A stretch of 64,000 bases of DNA from Microbacterium invictum (GTDB lineage Bacteria > Actinomycetota > Actinomycetes > Actinomycetales > Microbacteriaceae), in assembly GCF_034421375.1 (NCBI RefSeq), contig NZ_CP139779.1, forward strand, positions 372,001-436,000, read 5' to 3'. The position numbers were made by a program, and so were the translations under genes. A model generated the notes under the pieces. It had not been told where the DNA came from and did no database searches. It saw nothing but the letters and a program-made list of their open reading frames with translations. Positions within the stretch are counted from its first letter, which is position 1, and the number at the start of each line of letters is the position of its first letter. Shown piece after piece: positions 25,417 to 34,604 of this stretch.

Positions 25417-26393
25417 CCGCCCAGACGGCGCGGTTCGGACACAGCGAGCTGCCCGAGCACCAGCGCGAGGTGCTTCGCCAGGCGATCCGGCTGGAGTGGA
25501 TCACCATCGCCTTCCTCGTCGTATCGGTGACGCTGGTGGGGCTCGTCCTCGGCAACTCCCAGGCGATGAAGGCGGCGTGGATCGAAGACCTCCTATCGTT
25601 CCTGCCTCCTCTCGCGTTCCTCGTCGCGGTGCGCGTGAGCCGGGCGCTTCCGACTGCGAAGCACCCCTACGGCCAGCATCGCTCGGTGGGCATCGGGCAC
25701 CTCGTGGCTGCGGTGGCGCTGATGACGATGGGCACCTACCTCCTGGTCGATTCGGCGATCGCCCTGATCCTCCTCGAGCACCCGACGATCGGGACGGTCG
25801 AGATCTTCGGGGCGACGATCTGGCTCGGCTGGCTCATGATCGGCGTGATGGCGCTCATCGCCCTTCCGCCGGTCTTCATCGGCCGCGCGAAGATGACGCT
25901 GGCCGAAGAACTGCACGACAAGGTGCTGTATGCCGATGCTGACATGAACAAAGCCGACTGGATGACCGCGGTCGGCTCGATCGTGGGGGTCACCGGCATC
26001 GGTCTCGGCGTATGGTGGCTGGACGGAGCCGCCGCCATGTTCATCGCAGGCAGCATCCTCTGGGACGGGCTGCGGAATACCGGCGCGGCGATTACCGATC
26101 TGATGGATGCCCGCGCCACGACCTTCGACGACGCGGCGCCGCATCCGGTGGCGATCGCGGTCGACGACTACCTCCGGACCCTCCGCTGGGTGGATGACGC
26201 GGGCAGCCGCGTCCGCGACGAGGGGCATGTGTTCCACATCGAGGCCTTCGTCGTTCCGCGAAAGGGGCGGATGCCCTCGCTCGACACGCTGGAGGACGCG
26301 CGCACGGCGTGCATCGGCCTCGACTGGAAGGTGCAGGACATCGTGGTGGTGCCGGTGCGGAAACTGCCCGACGTGGTCGACCACCGCGGGTGA
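25413..26393 (+). CDS. Cation diffusion facilitator family transporter
   Basis: 326 residues: six transmembrane segments then a cytoplasmic ferredoxin-like domain (RVRDEGHVFHIEAFVVPRKG). Typical CDF landmarks include KHPYGQHRSVGIGHLVAAV in the TM2-TM3 region and NKADWMTAVGSIVGVTG in TM5. The usual TM2 metal aspartates are replaced by AWIEDLLSF, so metal preference cannot be assumed. Coupled to the half-length binding lipoprotein. Exports a divalent cation against protons in known members. Confidence 0.87.
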   Translation: MTAQTARFGHSELPEHQREVLRQAIRLEWITIAFLVVSVTLVGLVLGNSQAMKAAWIEDLLSFLPPLAFLVAVRVSRALPTAKHPYGQHRSVGIGHLVAAVALMTMGTYLLVDSAIALILLEHPTIGTVEIFGATIWLGWLMIGVMALIALPPVFIGRAKMTLAEELHDKVLYADADMNKADWMTAVGSIVGVTGIGLGVWWLDGAAAMFIAGSILWDGLRNTGAAITDLMDARATTFDDAAPHPVAIAVDDYLRTLRWVDDAGSRVRDEGHVFHIEAFVVPRKGRMPSLDTLEDARTACIGLDWKVQDIVVVPVRKLPDVVDHRG

Positions 26394-26398
26394 CGCCT

Positions 26399-27316
26399 TC
26401 AGGTCGCGTGAGCTGCCTCGATCTCGGCGGCGTTCGCCCGCAGGATCTCGAGGACCGTGCGCACGGCGAGACGTTCGGCGGTGTCGGGCCGAAGCAGCGC
26501 GACGATGTCGCGCTCCGCGTCCACTCCGCGCAGCGGCTTCAGCACCACGCGACTCGGATCGATCCCGCCGGAGGTGGAGCGGGGGATCAGGGAGACACCG
26601 AGGCCGGCCGCCACGAACCCCTCGACCATCCGCAGATCGCTGATGCGCTGGAAGATGGCGGCACGACGCCCCGCGGCCTCCTCGATGTCGTGCAGGATGC
26701 GTTCGAAGGGGAAGCCGATCGGCACCCCGATCCACGGCTCGTCGACGACGTCGCCGGCGGTGAGATAGCTCCTGCCCGCGAGGCGGTGGTCGGCCGGTAG
26801 CGCGATGTCGAGCGCCTCGGTCATGAGCGGCACGACCCGCAGCCCCCTACCGCCCCAGGCGCGCGCGCCGCGGAGGGAGTGGGCCAGCACGATGTCGTAG
26901 TCGGCGGTGAGCGAGGGGAAGTCCAGCAGTTCATGATCTCCGTCGGCGCACGACAGGATGAGCCCCGGCGTGCGCGACACCTCGTGCAGAACCCCCGGCA
27001 GCAGCACCTGCCCCGCCGACGGGAACGTCGCGAGACGCACCTCGCCGCTGGGGTGGTTGCGGAACTCGTCCCAGAGGGCCGACGCACGCTCGAGCGCGAC
27101 CGCGACGTCGCCGGCGCTGCGGGCGAGGGCGTGCCCGGCGCTGGTCAACTGGATGCCGCGGCCGACGCGCTCGGTGAGGGGAAGGCCTGCCTCGCGCTCG
27201 AGCACCTTGAGCTGCTGCGAGACGGCCGAGGGCGTGCGATGCGTCGCAGCCGCCACGGCGGTGATGCTGCCGCGCTCGGCCAGCTCGCGCAGGAGATCCA
27301 ATCGACGTACGTCCAT
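26399..27316 (-). CDS. LysR-family transcriptional regulator
   Basis: 305 residues: winged HTH at residues 1-60 (LDLLRELAERGSITAVAAAT, SAVSQQLKVLEREAGLPLTE) and a periplasmic-binding-like effector domain. It is divergent from a 40-residue membrane peptide gene across 130 bp that is AT-rich for this genome, the usual place of LysR sites. Convergent with the CDF gene. Effector unknown. Confidence 0.92.
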   Translation of the reverse strand: MDVRRLDLLRELAERGSITAVAAATHRTPSAVSQQLKVLEREAGLPLTERVGRGIQLTSAGHALARSAGDVAVALERASALWDEFRNHPSGEVRLATFPSAGQVLLPGVLHEVSRTPGLILSCADGDHELLDFPSLTADYDIVLAHSLRGARAWGGRGLRVVPLMTEALDIALPADHRLAGRSYLTAGDVVDEPWIGVPIGFPFERILHDIEEAAGRRAAIFQRISDLRMVEGFVAAGLGVSLIPRSTSGGIDPSRVVLKPLRGVDAERDIVALLRPDTAERLAVRTVLEILRANAAEIEAAHAT

Positions 27317-27446
27317 GAAGCAAAGCTACATCGACATTGCAGAACTGTTCGCTTGTGCTGAAAGGTTTGCGGGCGCACGATGGAAAGGTCGAGTAGAGCA
27401 ACGGGGCTCGTCGTACATCGACGTCCACCTTACGAAAGGCCCGATC

Positions 27447-27569
27447 ATGGTCGTCTTCTTCGCTCTCCTCATCGCCACCGCCGTCGCCGCCATCGCCGGT
27501 GCGGTCGCGCTCACCATGACCGACGGCTACGGGCGCGTCCCGACCCGCACGTACGCACGCGTCATCTGA
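27447..27569 (+). CDS. 40-residue single-span membrane peptide
   Basis: Begins MVVFFALLIATAVAAIAGAV (one membrane helix), ending in a basic tail DGYGRVPTRTYARVI. ATG 27447 is preceded by GAAAGG eight bases earlier. It is the only gene divergent from the LysR regulator before yaeQ. Too small for most gene finders, but hydrophobicity, start signal and position support it. Role unknown; possibly the LysR target. Confidence 0.65.
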   Translation: MVVFFALLIATAVAAIAGAVALTMTDGYGRVPTRTYARVI

Positions 27570-27624
27570 CCGATCGGCCACGGCGGGCGTCGCCCGCCGT
27601 GGCCGCGGCGTAGGCTCGTTGACC

Positions 27625-28164
27625 ATGGCCGCCGGCGCAGTGATGCACACCTTCGAGGTGCAGCTCGCCGATGTCGACCGGGGTGTCTACGACGAGGTGA
27701 CGGTGCGCGCAGCGCGGCATCCGTCCGAGACCGACGCGTACATGGTCACCCGGGTGCTGGCATACCTGCTCGAGTACGAAGACGGCGTCGCGTTCAGCGG
27801 GGGCATCTCGGCCACCGAGGAGCCCGCCGTGCTGATCCGCGATGCGACCGGCCGCATCACCGCGTGGATCGAGGTCGGAGCGCCCGACGCCGGGCGCCTG
27901 CACTTCGGCAGCAAGCTCGCCGATCGCACCACCGTGTACACCCACCGCGATCCGGCGAAGGTGCGGGCGGGCGTGGCCGGCAAGACGATCCACCGCGGCG
28001 AGGACATCGTGCTGCACAGCTTCGACCGGGGCTTCATCGACGCCGCGGTCGACGCGCTGGCGCGGCGGAACACGATGACGCTGTCGGTGACCGAGCGGCA
28101 GCTCTATCTCGACCTCAACGGCACGGCTCTCAGCTCGGCGATCCACGACCAGCCTCTCGTCTGA
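27625..28164 (+). CDS. YaeQ family protein
   Basis: 179 residues matching YaeQ throughout: AVMHTFEVQLADVDRGVYDE, HPSETDAYMVTRVLAYLLEY, DGVAFSGGISATEEPAVLIRD and LSVTERQLYLDLNG. The fold is PD-(D/E)XK nuclease-like, but the role is unproven (the E. coli protein was linked to RfaH suppression). Monocistronic. Confidence 0.92.
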   Translation: MAAGAVMHTFEVQLADVDRGVYDEVTVRAARHPSETDAYMVTRVLAYLLEYEDGVAFSGGISATEEPAVLIRDATGRITAWIEVGAPDAGRLHFGSKLADRTTVYTHRDPAKVRAGVAGKTIHRGEDIVLHSFDRGFIDAAVDALARRNTMTLSVTERQLYLDLNGTALSSAIHDQPLV

Positions 28165-28184
28165 GCGGCCGAGGCGGGAGTCCC

Positions 28185-28628
28185 TCAGCGCTGGAAGTGC
28201 CCCACGAACCGGTTCTGCTCGATGACGGCGTCGGCGTAGTCGCGCAGGAACTCCTCGCGGCTGGGGGTGCCTGTCACCTCGCGGTCGAGGGCGTACACCC
28301 AGAAGTAGTAGTGGTGGCGGCCGTGGCCGGCAGGAGGCTGCGGTCCGTACCATCCGATCTTCCCCGCCCCGTTCGGGCCCGCGGTCGCCGCGGCGGTGTC
28401 GACGGTCTGGTCGACCGGCGGCAGACCGTAGAGGACCCAGTGGGTGAAGCCGTTCGGCAGCGGCGCGTCGGGGTCATGCGAGATCACGACCACCTCACGG
28501 GTCCCCTCGGGGACGCCGGTGATCTGCAGCCGGGGCTCGGCGTTGCCACCGTCGGCCGAGAAGCGCTCGGGCACGTCGCCGAGGTCGGGGATGTCAGGGC
28601 TCGAGATCGTGAGTTCGTCGATACGCAT
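28185..28628 (-). CDS. YbhB/YbcL Raf kinase inhibitor-like (PEBP) protein
   Basis: 147 residues, complete PEBP fold. Conserved ligand-pocket motifs are present: VVVISHDPDAPLPNGFTHWV (DPDAP and H) and a GPQPPAGHGRHHYYFWVYAL block. It probably binds phosphorylated or lipid-like ligands in the cytoplasm; bacterial function is not settled. Divergent from DUF6325 across 219 bp. Confidence 0.92.
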   Translation of the reverse strand: MRIDELTISSPDIPDLGDVPERFSADGGNAEPRLQITGVPEGTREVVVISHDPDAPLPNGFTHWVLYGLPPVDQTVDTAAATAGPNGAGKIGWYGPQPPAGHGRHHYYFWVYALDREVTGTPSREEFLRDYADAVIEQNRFVGHFQR

Positions 28629-28731
28629 GAATACATCCTCACCCGGGACGGATGCCGTCGGCTCGGCGGACGGCGATCGCCTCGCGTTCTCCCAGCCGAC
28701 GGTGAAGGAGTTCTCGGGAACAGAGGAGGGT

Positions 28732-28747
28732 CTCTGTGGAAACAGAG
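28732..28747. repeat. Small inverted repeat in divergent spacer
   Basis: CTCTGT, GGAA, ACAGAG lies between the YbhB gene and DUF6325. The motif GGAAACAGAGG also occurs, without one A, 25 bases earlier. Possible operator; no regulator adjacent. Confidence 0.3.
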
Positions 28748-28847
28748 GATGGCGCGGGGCGTCCCCGTCGCGAGAGGATGGCCGTATTCCCGGACACTGC
28801 GCGCGGCCTGCCGTCACGCGCCCCGTCGCGACGAGAGAGGACACCCG

Positions 28848-29279
28848 ATGGTCGAGTTCCGGTACGGGCCGGTCGAGCTGTATCTGGTCGGCTTCGACAG
28901 CGATCGCCCCCACCCCGACGCCGTGGCAGCGCTCCGCGAGATCATCGAGTCGGGCGCGGTGCGCCTGCTCGACCTGGTGGTGCTGCGGAAGTCGGCCGAG
29001 GGCGACATCGAGATGATCGAGGTCGAGGAAGAGAACGCCCTCGGCATCGAGGGGATCGAGCTCTTCGCCGCAGGGCTCACCGCCTCGGAAGACATCGACA
29101 AGCTCGCCGAGCTCATCGCCCCGGGCAGCTCGGCGGTGCTCGTCGCCCTGGAGATGACGTACGCGCGCGCCCTCGCCGAGAAGGTCGCGCAGAGCGGCGG
29201 GACTGTGCTGACCGCCGAGCGGATCCCCGCACCGGTGGTCAACGCCGTGGCCGACATGATCGACGCAGAGGAGAACTGA
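28848..29279 (+). CDS. DUF6325-like protein
   Basis: 143 residues: YGPVELYLVGFDSDRPHPDAVAALREI, then GAVRLLDLVVLRKSAEGDIE, an acidic helix region and a C-terminal helix. This profile matches small actinobacterial proteins usually encoded next to a SHOCT-domain protein, as here (1-base gap). Function unknown; a two-component envelope or oligomeric system is possible. Confidence 0.82.
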   Translation: MVEFRYGPVELYLVGFDSDRPHPDAVAALREIIESGAVRLLDLVVLRKSAEGDIEMIEVEEENALGIEGIELFAAGLTASEDIDKLAELIAPGSSAVLVALEMTYARALAEKVAQSGGTVLTAERIPAPVVNAVADMIDAEEN

Positions 29280-29280
29280 C

Positions 29281-29640
29281 ATGCCCTTCCGACGCATGGG
29301 ACGCCCGGGCCTCCTGGGCCTCGCCGCCCGCACCGCCGTGGTCGCCGGGACCGCATCCGCCGTGAGCGGTGCGATGCAGGGATCGCGCGAGCGCAAGTCG
29401 CAGGCGCAGTACGAGCAGGAGCAGTACCAGGCCGCGCAGCAGCAGGCGCAGATGGATGCGGCGGCGCAGGCCGCCGTCGCCGCACAGATGCCGCAGGCTG
29501 CCGCGCCCGCGGCATCCGCTCCGGCTGCCGGGGGAGGCGACGACATGATCGCGCGCCTGCAGCAGCTCGCCGCCATGAAGCAGGCCGGGGTGCTGACCGA
29601 GGAGGAGTTCGCGGCCGCGAAGGCGAAGCTCCTCGGCTGA
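29281..29640 (+). CDS. SHOCT-domain protein
   Basis: 119 residues: basic and hydrophobic N-terminus (GLLGLAARTAVVAGTASAVS), a glutamine/alanine-rich linker (EQEQYQAAQQQAQMDAAAQA) and a C-terminal SHOCT domain (MIARLQQLAAMKQAGVLTEEEFAAAKAKLL). SHOCT motifs are oligomerisation tails. Co-transcribed with the DUF6325 gene. Confidence 0.88.
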   Translation: MPFRRMGRPGLLGLAARTAVVAGTASAVSGAMQGSRERKSQAQYEQEQYQAAQQQAQMDAAAQAAVAAQMPQAAAPAASAPAAGGGDDMIARLQQLAAMKQAGVLTEEEFAAAKAKLLG

Positions 29641-29699
29641 CGCGGGCGGCGCACCGCGCGCGATCCGCGGCTCGCCGCCCGTGGCTCGCGGCTCGCCGC

Positions 29700-29772
29700 C
29701 CGCGAGAATGCAGCTGGGTGCCGAGAGTGCGGGTGAACCCCGAGTCCTCGTCGCGCAGATGCACTCTCGCGG
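29700..29772. repeat. 73-bp imperfect palindrome
   Basis: Arms 29700-29716 (CCGCGAGAATGCAGCTG) and 29756-29772 (CAGATGCACTCTCGCGG) match at 15 of 17 positions, with further pairing inside. It follows the SHOCT gene and could fold as a large hairpin. Possibly a terminator or a dispersed element. Confidence 0.5.
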
Positions 29773-29815
29773 TGACAGCGCAGGTGGTGACAGCGCAGGT
29801 GGTGAGCGGTCAGGT
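29771..29815. repeat. Three 15-bp tandem units
   Basis: GGTGACAGCGCAGGT occurs twice in tandem (29771-29785, 29786-29800), then GGTGAGCGGTCAGGT (29801-29815). Located upstream of the UspA gene; may bind a regulator or be simple slippage. Confidence 0.5.
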
Positions 29816-29842
29816 GGTGAGGGATAGACGAGGGAAGGGACG

Positions 29843-30682
29843 ATGATGTCCGAGGTGATTGCCGTCGGGCTGACCGACGCGCCCGTGGCCGACCGTGCGC
29901 TCGCGTGGGCGGCAACCCGCGCCCGTGACCGGCGGCAGCGCCTGAGGCTGATCTCGATCCTCGGCGGCGCAGTCGGTGTCGTGGGGGAGGATGCCCTCGT
30001 GCAGGGCCTCCTCGCGGCGATGCGCGAACGGGCCGAAAGGGCCGCCGCGGGCCTTCGCGCCGAGGGGCTCGAGGTCGAGGTGATCGTCGAGCGCGGCAAC
30101 CCGACCGAGAAGCTCATCGCCGCCGCCGAGGGGGCGGCGCTGCTGGTGATCGGCAGCGATCATCGCGGCCCGGAGGCCGGTGCGACGCGGGGCCCGCACG
30201 GCTTCCGCATCGTCTCCACCGCGTCCTGCCCCGTGGTCGTCGTGCCCGACGTCGAGCTCGGCGAGCGTCGGGGCGTGGTCGTCGGTGTCGACGGGTCCGA
30301 GACCTCGGAGCACGCGGTGGCCTGGGCCGCCGCCGAGGCCGACCGTCTCGGCGAGCCGCTGATCGCCGTGGGCGCGTGGGTGCCGCTCCCCTCCCGCAGC
30401 CACGGCCACTACCCCGAGCAGTACCTGCAGAACATGCAGGCCCTCACCGAGGAGAACCTGTCGATCGCCCTCGCGGGGCTCCGAGGCCGGTATCCCGACC
30501 TCGAGATCGTCGCGCGCGCGGAGCGCGGGCACCCGGCCGAGATGATCAACCGTCACGCCGCGACGGCCCGGCTGGTCGTGGTCGGAACGCACGGTCGCGG
30601 CGCGTTCCGCCGTTTCGTGCTCGGCTCGGTGAGCTACGACGTGCTCGCCGATCTCGCGGCCGTGACGGCCGCCGTCCGCTGA
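29843..30682 (+). CDS. Tandem universal stress protein (UspA family)
   Basis: 279 residues, two Usp domains. Domain 1 (about 4-138) ends in LLVIGSDHRGPEAGATRGPH ... CPVVVVP. Domain 2 (about 145-279) starts VVVGVDGSETSEHAVAWAAA and has the ATP-binding signature VVGTHGRGAFRRFVLGSVS. Domain 1 lacks the exact G-2X-G-9X-G spacing, so only domain 2 probably binds ATP. Stress-responsive in relatives. Confidence 0.92.
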   Translation: MMSEVIAVGLTDAPVADRALAWAATRARDRRQRLRLISILGGAVGVVGEDALVQGLLAAMRERAERAAAGLRAEGLEVEVIVERGNPTEKLIAAAEGAALLVIGSDHRGPEAGATRGPHGFRIVSTASCPVVVVPDVELGERRGVVVGVDGSETSEHAVAWAAAEADRLGEPLIAVGAWVPLPSRSHGHYPEQYLQNMQALTEENLSIALAGLRGRYPDLEIVARAERGHPAEMINRHAATARLVVVGTHGRGAFRRFVLGSVSYDVLADLAAVTAAVR

Positions 30683-30758
30683 TCGCCGCGGCGCGCTGAT
30701 CGGCGCGGCTCCGCGCGGTGGCGCGCGGCGTTTCGCGACGACCCACCACCCCGCCCCA

Positions 30759-30834
30759 GCGCCGAAACCCACCTCCGGCGCCGAAACCGACCGTGTCGCG
30801 ATGGGTCTCGGCGGGGCACGTGGGTTTCGAGCGC
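30759..30834. repeat. Nested imperfect palindrome
   Basis: GCGCCGAAACCCAC (30759-30772) pairs with GTGGGTTTCGAGCGC (30820-30834) with one bulged base; an inner CGCCGAAACC pairs loosely with GGGTCTCGGCG. It fills the spacer between UspA and the GH13 gene and may act as a terminator. Confidence 0.5.
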
Positions 30835-30945
30835 CGCGCCGTGCCCGGCCGGCCAGGCGGACCGGCACCCACGGACCGCCCTAGCCGTCCCCCGGCCGAC
30901 ACGCCAGACCTCGCGTCCGACGCCGTGAATACGTACGGTCGAAGG

Positions 30946-33258
30946 ATGGCGCGCGACGAGTACCGGCCGGAGGACCTCTACACCGGCCCGATCGACCTCC
31001 CCCTCCTGCACGAACTCGACAACGACACCTCCGAACCCGACACCCCCGAGATCAGCTACGACGAACAGCGCTACCCCGCGCGCCCGCGACGACTGCGGCC
31101 CCGCGACAACCTGCGTTCCGGCCGGGTGCGGCGCATCGCGACCGACCCGCGCACCGCGAACGGCAGCAACCCGTCGTACGTCGAGTGGCTTGTGCGGCAG
31201 TCGATGCTCAAGGATGCCGACGTGCTGGCCCGGCAGCTGTCGGGGCAGCCGTCGATGTGGCGGAACCCCTACGCCCGCCCCGACGCGCGGCGCGCGATCG
31301 CGACGAGCGACGTCTGGTTCACCGCCTACCCGATCTCGCTCATCACGCGGCCCGGGCAGTCGTTCCTCGCCGCCCTCGGCGACGACGCGCTGTGGTCGGC
31401 CTTCGAGCGCGTCGGGATCACGGCGATCCACACCGGCCCGGTCAAGCGCGCCGGCGGCATCGCCGGATGGCTCGAGACGCCGAGCGTCGACGGTCACTTC
31501 GATCGCATCAGCACCGCGATCGATTCGGCATTCGGCACCGAGGAGGAGTTCCGCGCCCTCTGCGACACCGCCGACAGTCACGGCGGCAGCATCATCGACG
31601 ACATCGTGCCGGGGCACACCGGCAAGGGAGCCGACTTCCGCCTCGCCGAGATGGGCTTCAAGGACTACCCCGGGATCTACCACATGGTCGAGATCCTCGA
31701 AGAGGATTGGGCCCTCCTCCCCGACGTGCCCGACGACGTCGACAGCGTCAACCTCGACCCCGCGACCGAGCACGAGCTCGCCGAGCGCGGGTACATCATC
31801 GGCGCCCTGCAGCGGGTGATCTTCTACACCCCCGGGGTGAAGGAGACGAACTGGAGCGCGACCGCGCCGGTGCTCGGTCCCGACGGCGTCACCCGGCGCT
31901 GGGTGTACCTGCACTACTTCAAGCAGGGCCAGCCCTCCATCAACTGGCTCGACCCCACCTTCGCCGGTATGCGATTGGTGATCGGCGACGCCCTGCACTC
32001 CCTGGGCGACCTCGGCACCAGCGCCCTCCGCCTGGACGCCAACGGCTTCCTCGGCGTGGAGAAGAGCGCCGAGGGCCTCCCGGCCTGGTCGGAGGGCCAC
32101 CCCCTCTCGCACGCGGCGAACCACATCATCGCCGGCATGGTGCGCAAGGTCGGCGGATTCACCTTCCAGGAGCTCAACCTCACCATCGAAGACATCCGCG
32201 ACACCGGGGCGGTAGGAGCCGACCTCTCCTACGACTTCATCGGGCGACCCGGCTACCATCACGCACTGGCGACCGGACGCACCGACTTCCTGCGCCTCGC
32301 GCTCACCTCGTCCCTCGAGCTCGGGGTGCAGCCGGTGCAGCTCGTGCACGGGCTGCAGAATCACGACGAGCTCACCTACGAGCTGATCCACTGGGCGACC
32401 CGCCACGCGGAGGAGGAGTACCGCTTCCGCGGTCGCGAGATCACGGGCAGCGATCTCGCCGAGCTCGTGCGCGCCGAGCTCACCGAGAGCCTCACCGGCA
32501 CGGCGGACTTCAACCGCGTGTTCACGCAGAACGGCATCGCCTGCACCACCACGTCGCTCATCGCCGCCGCCCGCGGCGCCGCGCGGCTCGACGACGTCAC
32601 CGAAGCCGACATCCCCGCCATCCGCGACGCCCATCTGCTGCTCTGCGCCTACAACGCGTGGCAGCCGGGGGTCTTCGCGCTGTCGGGGTGGGATCTCGTC
32701 GGGATGCTGACCGTGCCCGCCGCCCAGGTCGCCGACCTCATCGCCTCGGGCGACACGCGCTGGATCGAGCGCGGAGCCCACGACCTGCTCGACGTCGACC
32801 CGAAGGCGACGCGCTCGGCCGCCGGGATGCCGCGGGGACGGTCGCTGTACGGCTCGCTTCCTGCCCAGCTGGGCAACCCGGGGTCGTTCGCCTCACGGCT
32901 GTCGGACATCATCGAGCTGCGCCGCCGCCACGGGATCGCGACCGCCACGCAGGTCGACGTGCCGCAGGTCGCTCACGCCGGCATGCTCGTGCTCGTGCAC
33001 CGGCTCGACGACGGGGTGCCCAATGCCGACGCCCCGCTGCAGGTGACGGTGCTGAACTTCGCCGACGAACCTGTGGAGGGGACGGTCCGCTCGAAGCAGC
33101 TCGCGCGGCGCTCCGAGGTGCGCGACGCCGCCACCGACGAGGTGATCGGCCACGTCGACGACCTGCAGAGCTTCACGGTGTCGCTCCCCGCCTACGGCGG
33201 GGTGTTCCTCCTCCTCGAGCCGGGCGAGCCCGACGAGGACGAGGATCCGATCGGATGA
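30946..33258 (+). CDS. GH13 trehalose synthase-like enzyme (maltose glucosyltransferase)
   Basis: 770 residues, longer than typical TreS (about 570-600). A hydrophilic N-terminal extension of about 80 residues precedes the barrel. GH13 catalytic residues are readable: nucleophile D364 ([10 protein letters not shown]), acid/base E409 (FTFQELNL) and third acid D474 (LQNHDELT). Region I is atypical ([12 protein letters not shown]). Probably interconverts maltose and trehalose or acts on a related alpha-glucoside. ATG 30946 follows GAAGG-like sequence; upstream in-frame codons run through palindromic spacer. Convergent with maltokinase, its usual functional partner. Confidence 0.85.
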   Translation: MARDEYRPEDLYTGPIDLPLLHELDNDTSEPDTPEISYDEQRYPARPRRLRPRDNLRSGRVRRIATDPRTANGSNPSYVEWLVRQSMLKDADVLARQLSGQPSMWRNPYARPDARRAIATSDVWFTAYPISLITRPGQSFLAALGDDALWSAFERVGITAIHTGPVKRAGGIAGWLETPSVDGHFDRISTAIDSAFGTEEEFRALCDTADSHGGSIIDDIVPGHTGKGADFRLAEMGFKDYPGIYHMVEILEEDWALLPDVPDDVDSVNLDPATEHELAERGYIIGALQRVIFYTPGVKETNWSATAPVLGPDGVTRRWVYLHYFKQGQPSINWLDPTFAGMRLVIGDALHSLGDLGTSALRLDANGFLGVEKSAEGLPAWSEGHPLSHAANHIIAGMVRKVGGFTFQELNLTIEDIRDTGAVGADLSYDFIGRPGYHHALATGRTDFLRLALTSSLELGVQPVQLVHGLQNHDELTYELIHWATRHAEEEYRFRGREITGSDLAELVRAELTESLTGTADFNRVFTQNGIACTTTSLIAAARGAARLDDVTEADIPAIRDAHLLLCAYNAWQPGVFALSGWDLVGMLTVPAAQVADLIASGDTRWIERGAHDLLDVDPKATRSAAGMPRGRSLYGSLPAQLGNPGSFASRLSDIIELRRRHGIATATQVDVPQVAHAGMLVLVHRLDDGVPNADAPLQVTVLNFADEPVEGTVRSKQLARRSEVRDAATDEVIGHVDDLQSFTVSLPAYGGVFLLLEPGEPDEDEDPIG

Positions 33259-33287
33259 TCCCCTGATCGGATGCCGCGGCCGGTCGT

Positions 33288-34532
33288 TCAGCCCGCGAGA
33301 GCGGCGTCGATCCCCGCCAGCGGCACCGGCAGCCACGTGGGGCGATTGCGGGCCTCGTAGATCGACTCGTACACGGCCTTGTCGAGGACGAGTGCCCGCA
33401 GGATGACCGGGTCGAGGCCCACCGACCCGTCGGCGCCGTCGTACGCCTCCACGAACGCGGCGCGGCAGGCGGCCGCCCACACGCCTTCCGGTGCCCCGCC
33501 GACCGCGCCGGCGTAGTCGAAGGAGCGGAGCATGCCCGCGACATCGCGCACCGGCAGGTCGGGCACCGCGCGCTCGTGCATGGGGCGGAGCGGTTCGCCC
33601 TCGAAGTCGACGATCCGCCACCCGGCGCCGGGTACGGCGAGCACCTGGCCGAGGTGCAGGTCGCCGTGGATCCGCTGCAGGCGGGGCCATGGTCGTGCGA
33701 GGGCGGCCTTGTAGACCGTCTCGATCGCCGCCGCGCGGTCGGCGACGGCGGGCACTTCGGCGACGGCCAGCATGAGGCGGCGGCGCCACGTCACCTCGGC
33801 CGCGGCGACGGCCTCCGGCCCGCCGTCGGCGGTACCGAGCGCCTGCCCGAGGGCGCCGTGCACCCCAGCGACCGCGACGCCGAGGTCGCGGGCGGCATCG
33901 GTGAAGTCGCGCCCCTCGCGTGCGGCCTCCAACGCGATCGCCCACCCGTCGCGGACCCCGGGAAGGAACTCCTGAGCGAATCCGAGCGTGCCGCGGGCGA
34001 CCCCGCCCTCCTCGCCGCTGTCGGGCCACTCCGCGTCGACACTGCCGAAGAACTTCGGGACGAACGGCGACCCGGCGGCGCTCAGGGCGCGCTGCACCGT
34101 GACATCCGGATTCTCCCCGTCGTGCAGAGTGCGGAACAGCTTCAGGATGATGGTGGGCTGACCGTCCTCGTCGAAGACGATCGAGGTGTTCGACTGCTCA
34201 CCGGTGAGCACACGGCTGCCGGTGACCCGACTCACATCGACCCCCATGGCCTCCAGGGCTGCGATCGCGAACGGCGGATGCTGCGCCGCATCGATCTCGC
34301 AACCCGCGGGCGTGCGGGTGATCAGCGCGGGGGTGTCGGGGGTCGTCGGGACGCTGGAGACGGGCACGTGGTAGAGAACCGGCCGGGCGCCGGCGTCATC
34401 CATCAGAAGGTAACGGGTCGCGTGTGGCGCCGACTGGGTGTCGAGGAGCCGGAAGCGGGGCTCATGGCTCTTTCCCGCATACCAGCGTTGCTGCGCCACC
34501 CAGGCGCCCAGTTCGTCTGCAGAAGGCACCAT
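33288..34532 (-). CDS. Maltokinase
   Basis: 414 residues. An N-terminal maltokinase cap (WVAQQRWYAGKSHEPRFRL) precedes an aminoglycoside-phosphotransferase-like kinase core with catalytic IHGDLHLGQVL and metal-binding IVDFEGEP. It makes maltose 1-phosphate from maltose and ATP, the feed for GlgE-type alpha-glucan synthesis. ATG 34532 is chosen (AAGGTGGG just before it); an ATG at 34568 adds 12 residues. Encoded convergently with the TreS-like gene instead of fused or in tandem as in many actinobacteria. No GlgE gene in the window. Confidence 0.92.
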   Translation of the reverse strand: MVPSADELGAWVAQQRWYAGKSHEPRFRLLDTQSAPHATRYLLMDDAGARPVLYHVPVSSVPTTPDTPALITRTPAGCEIDAAQHPPFAIAALEAMGVDVSRVTGSRVLTGEQSNTSIVFDEDGQPTIILKLFRTLHDGENPDVTVQRALSAAGSPFVPKFFGSVDAEWPDSGEEGGVARGTLGFAQEFLPGVRDGWAIALEAAREGRDFTDAARDLGVAVAGVHGALGQALGTADGGPEAVAAAEVTWRRRLMLAVAEVPAVADRAAAIETVYKAALARPWPRLQRIHGDLHLGQVLAVPGAGWRIVDFEGEPLRPMHERAVPDLPVRDVAGMLRSFDYAGAVGGAPEGVWAAACRAAFVEAYDGADGSVGLDPVILRALVLDKAVYESIYEARNRPTWLPVPLAGIDAALAG

Positions 34533-34604
34533 CCCACCTTGGCGTGTGGAGATGGCCGGGTAAAGCACTGGACGATCGTTGCCAGGAGGCGTAAAGGATC
34601 GGGG

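Noticed and set aside
29641..29842. CRISPR-like array from the short repeats
   Set aside because: Units are 15 bp, directly adjacent without spacers, and there are no cas genes.
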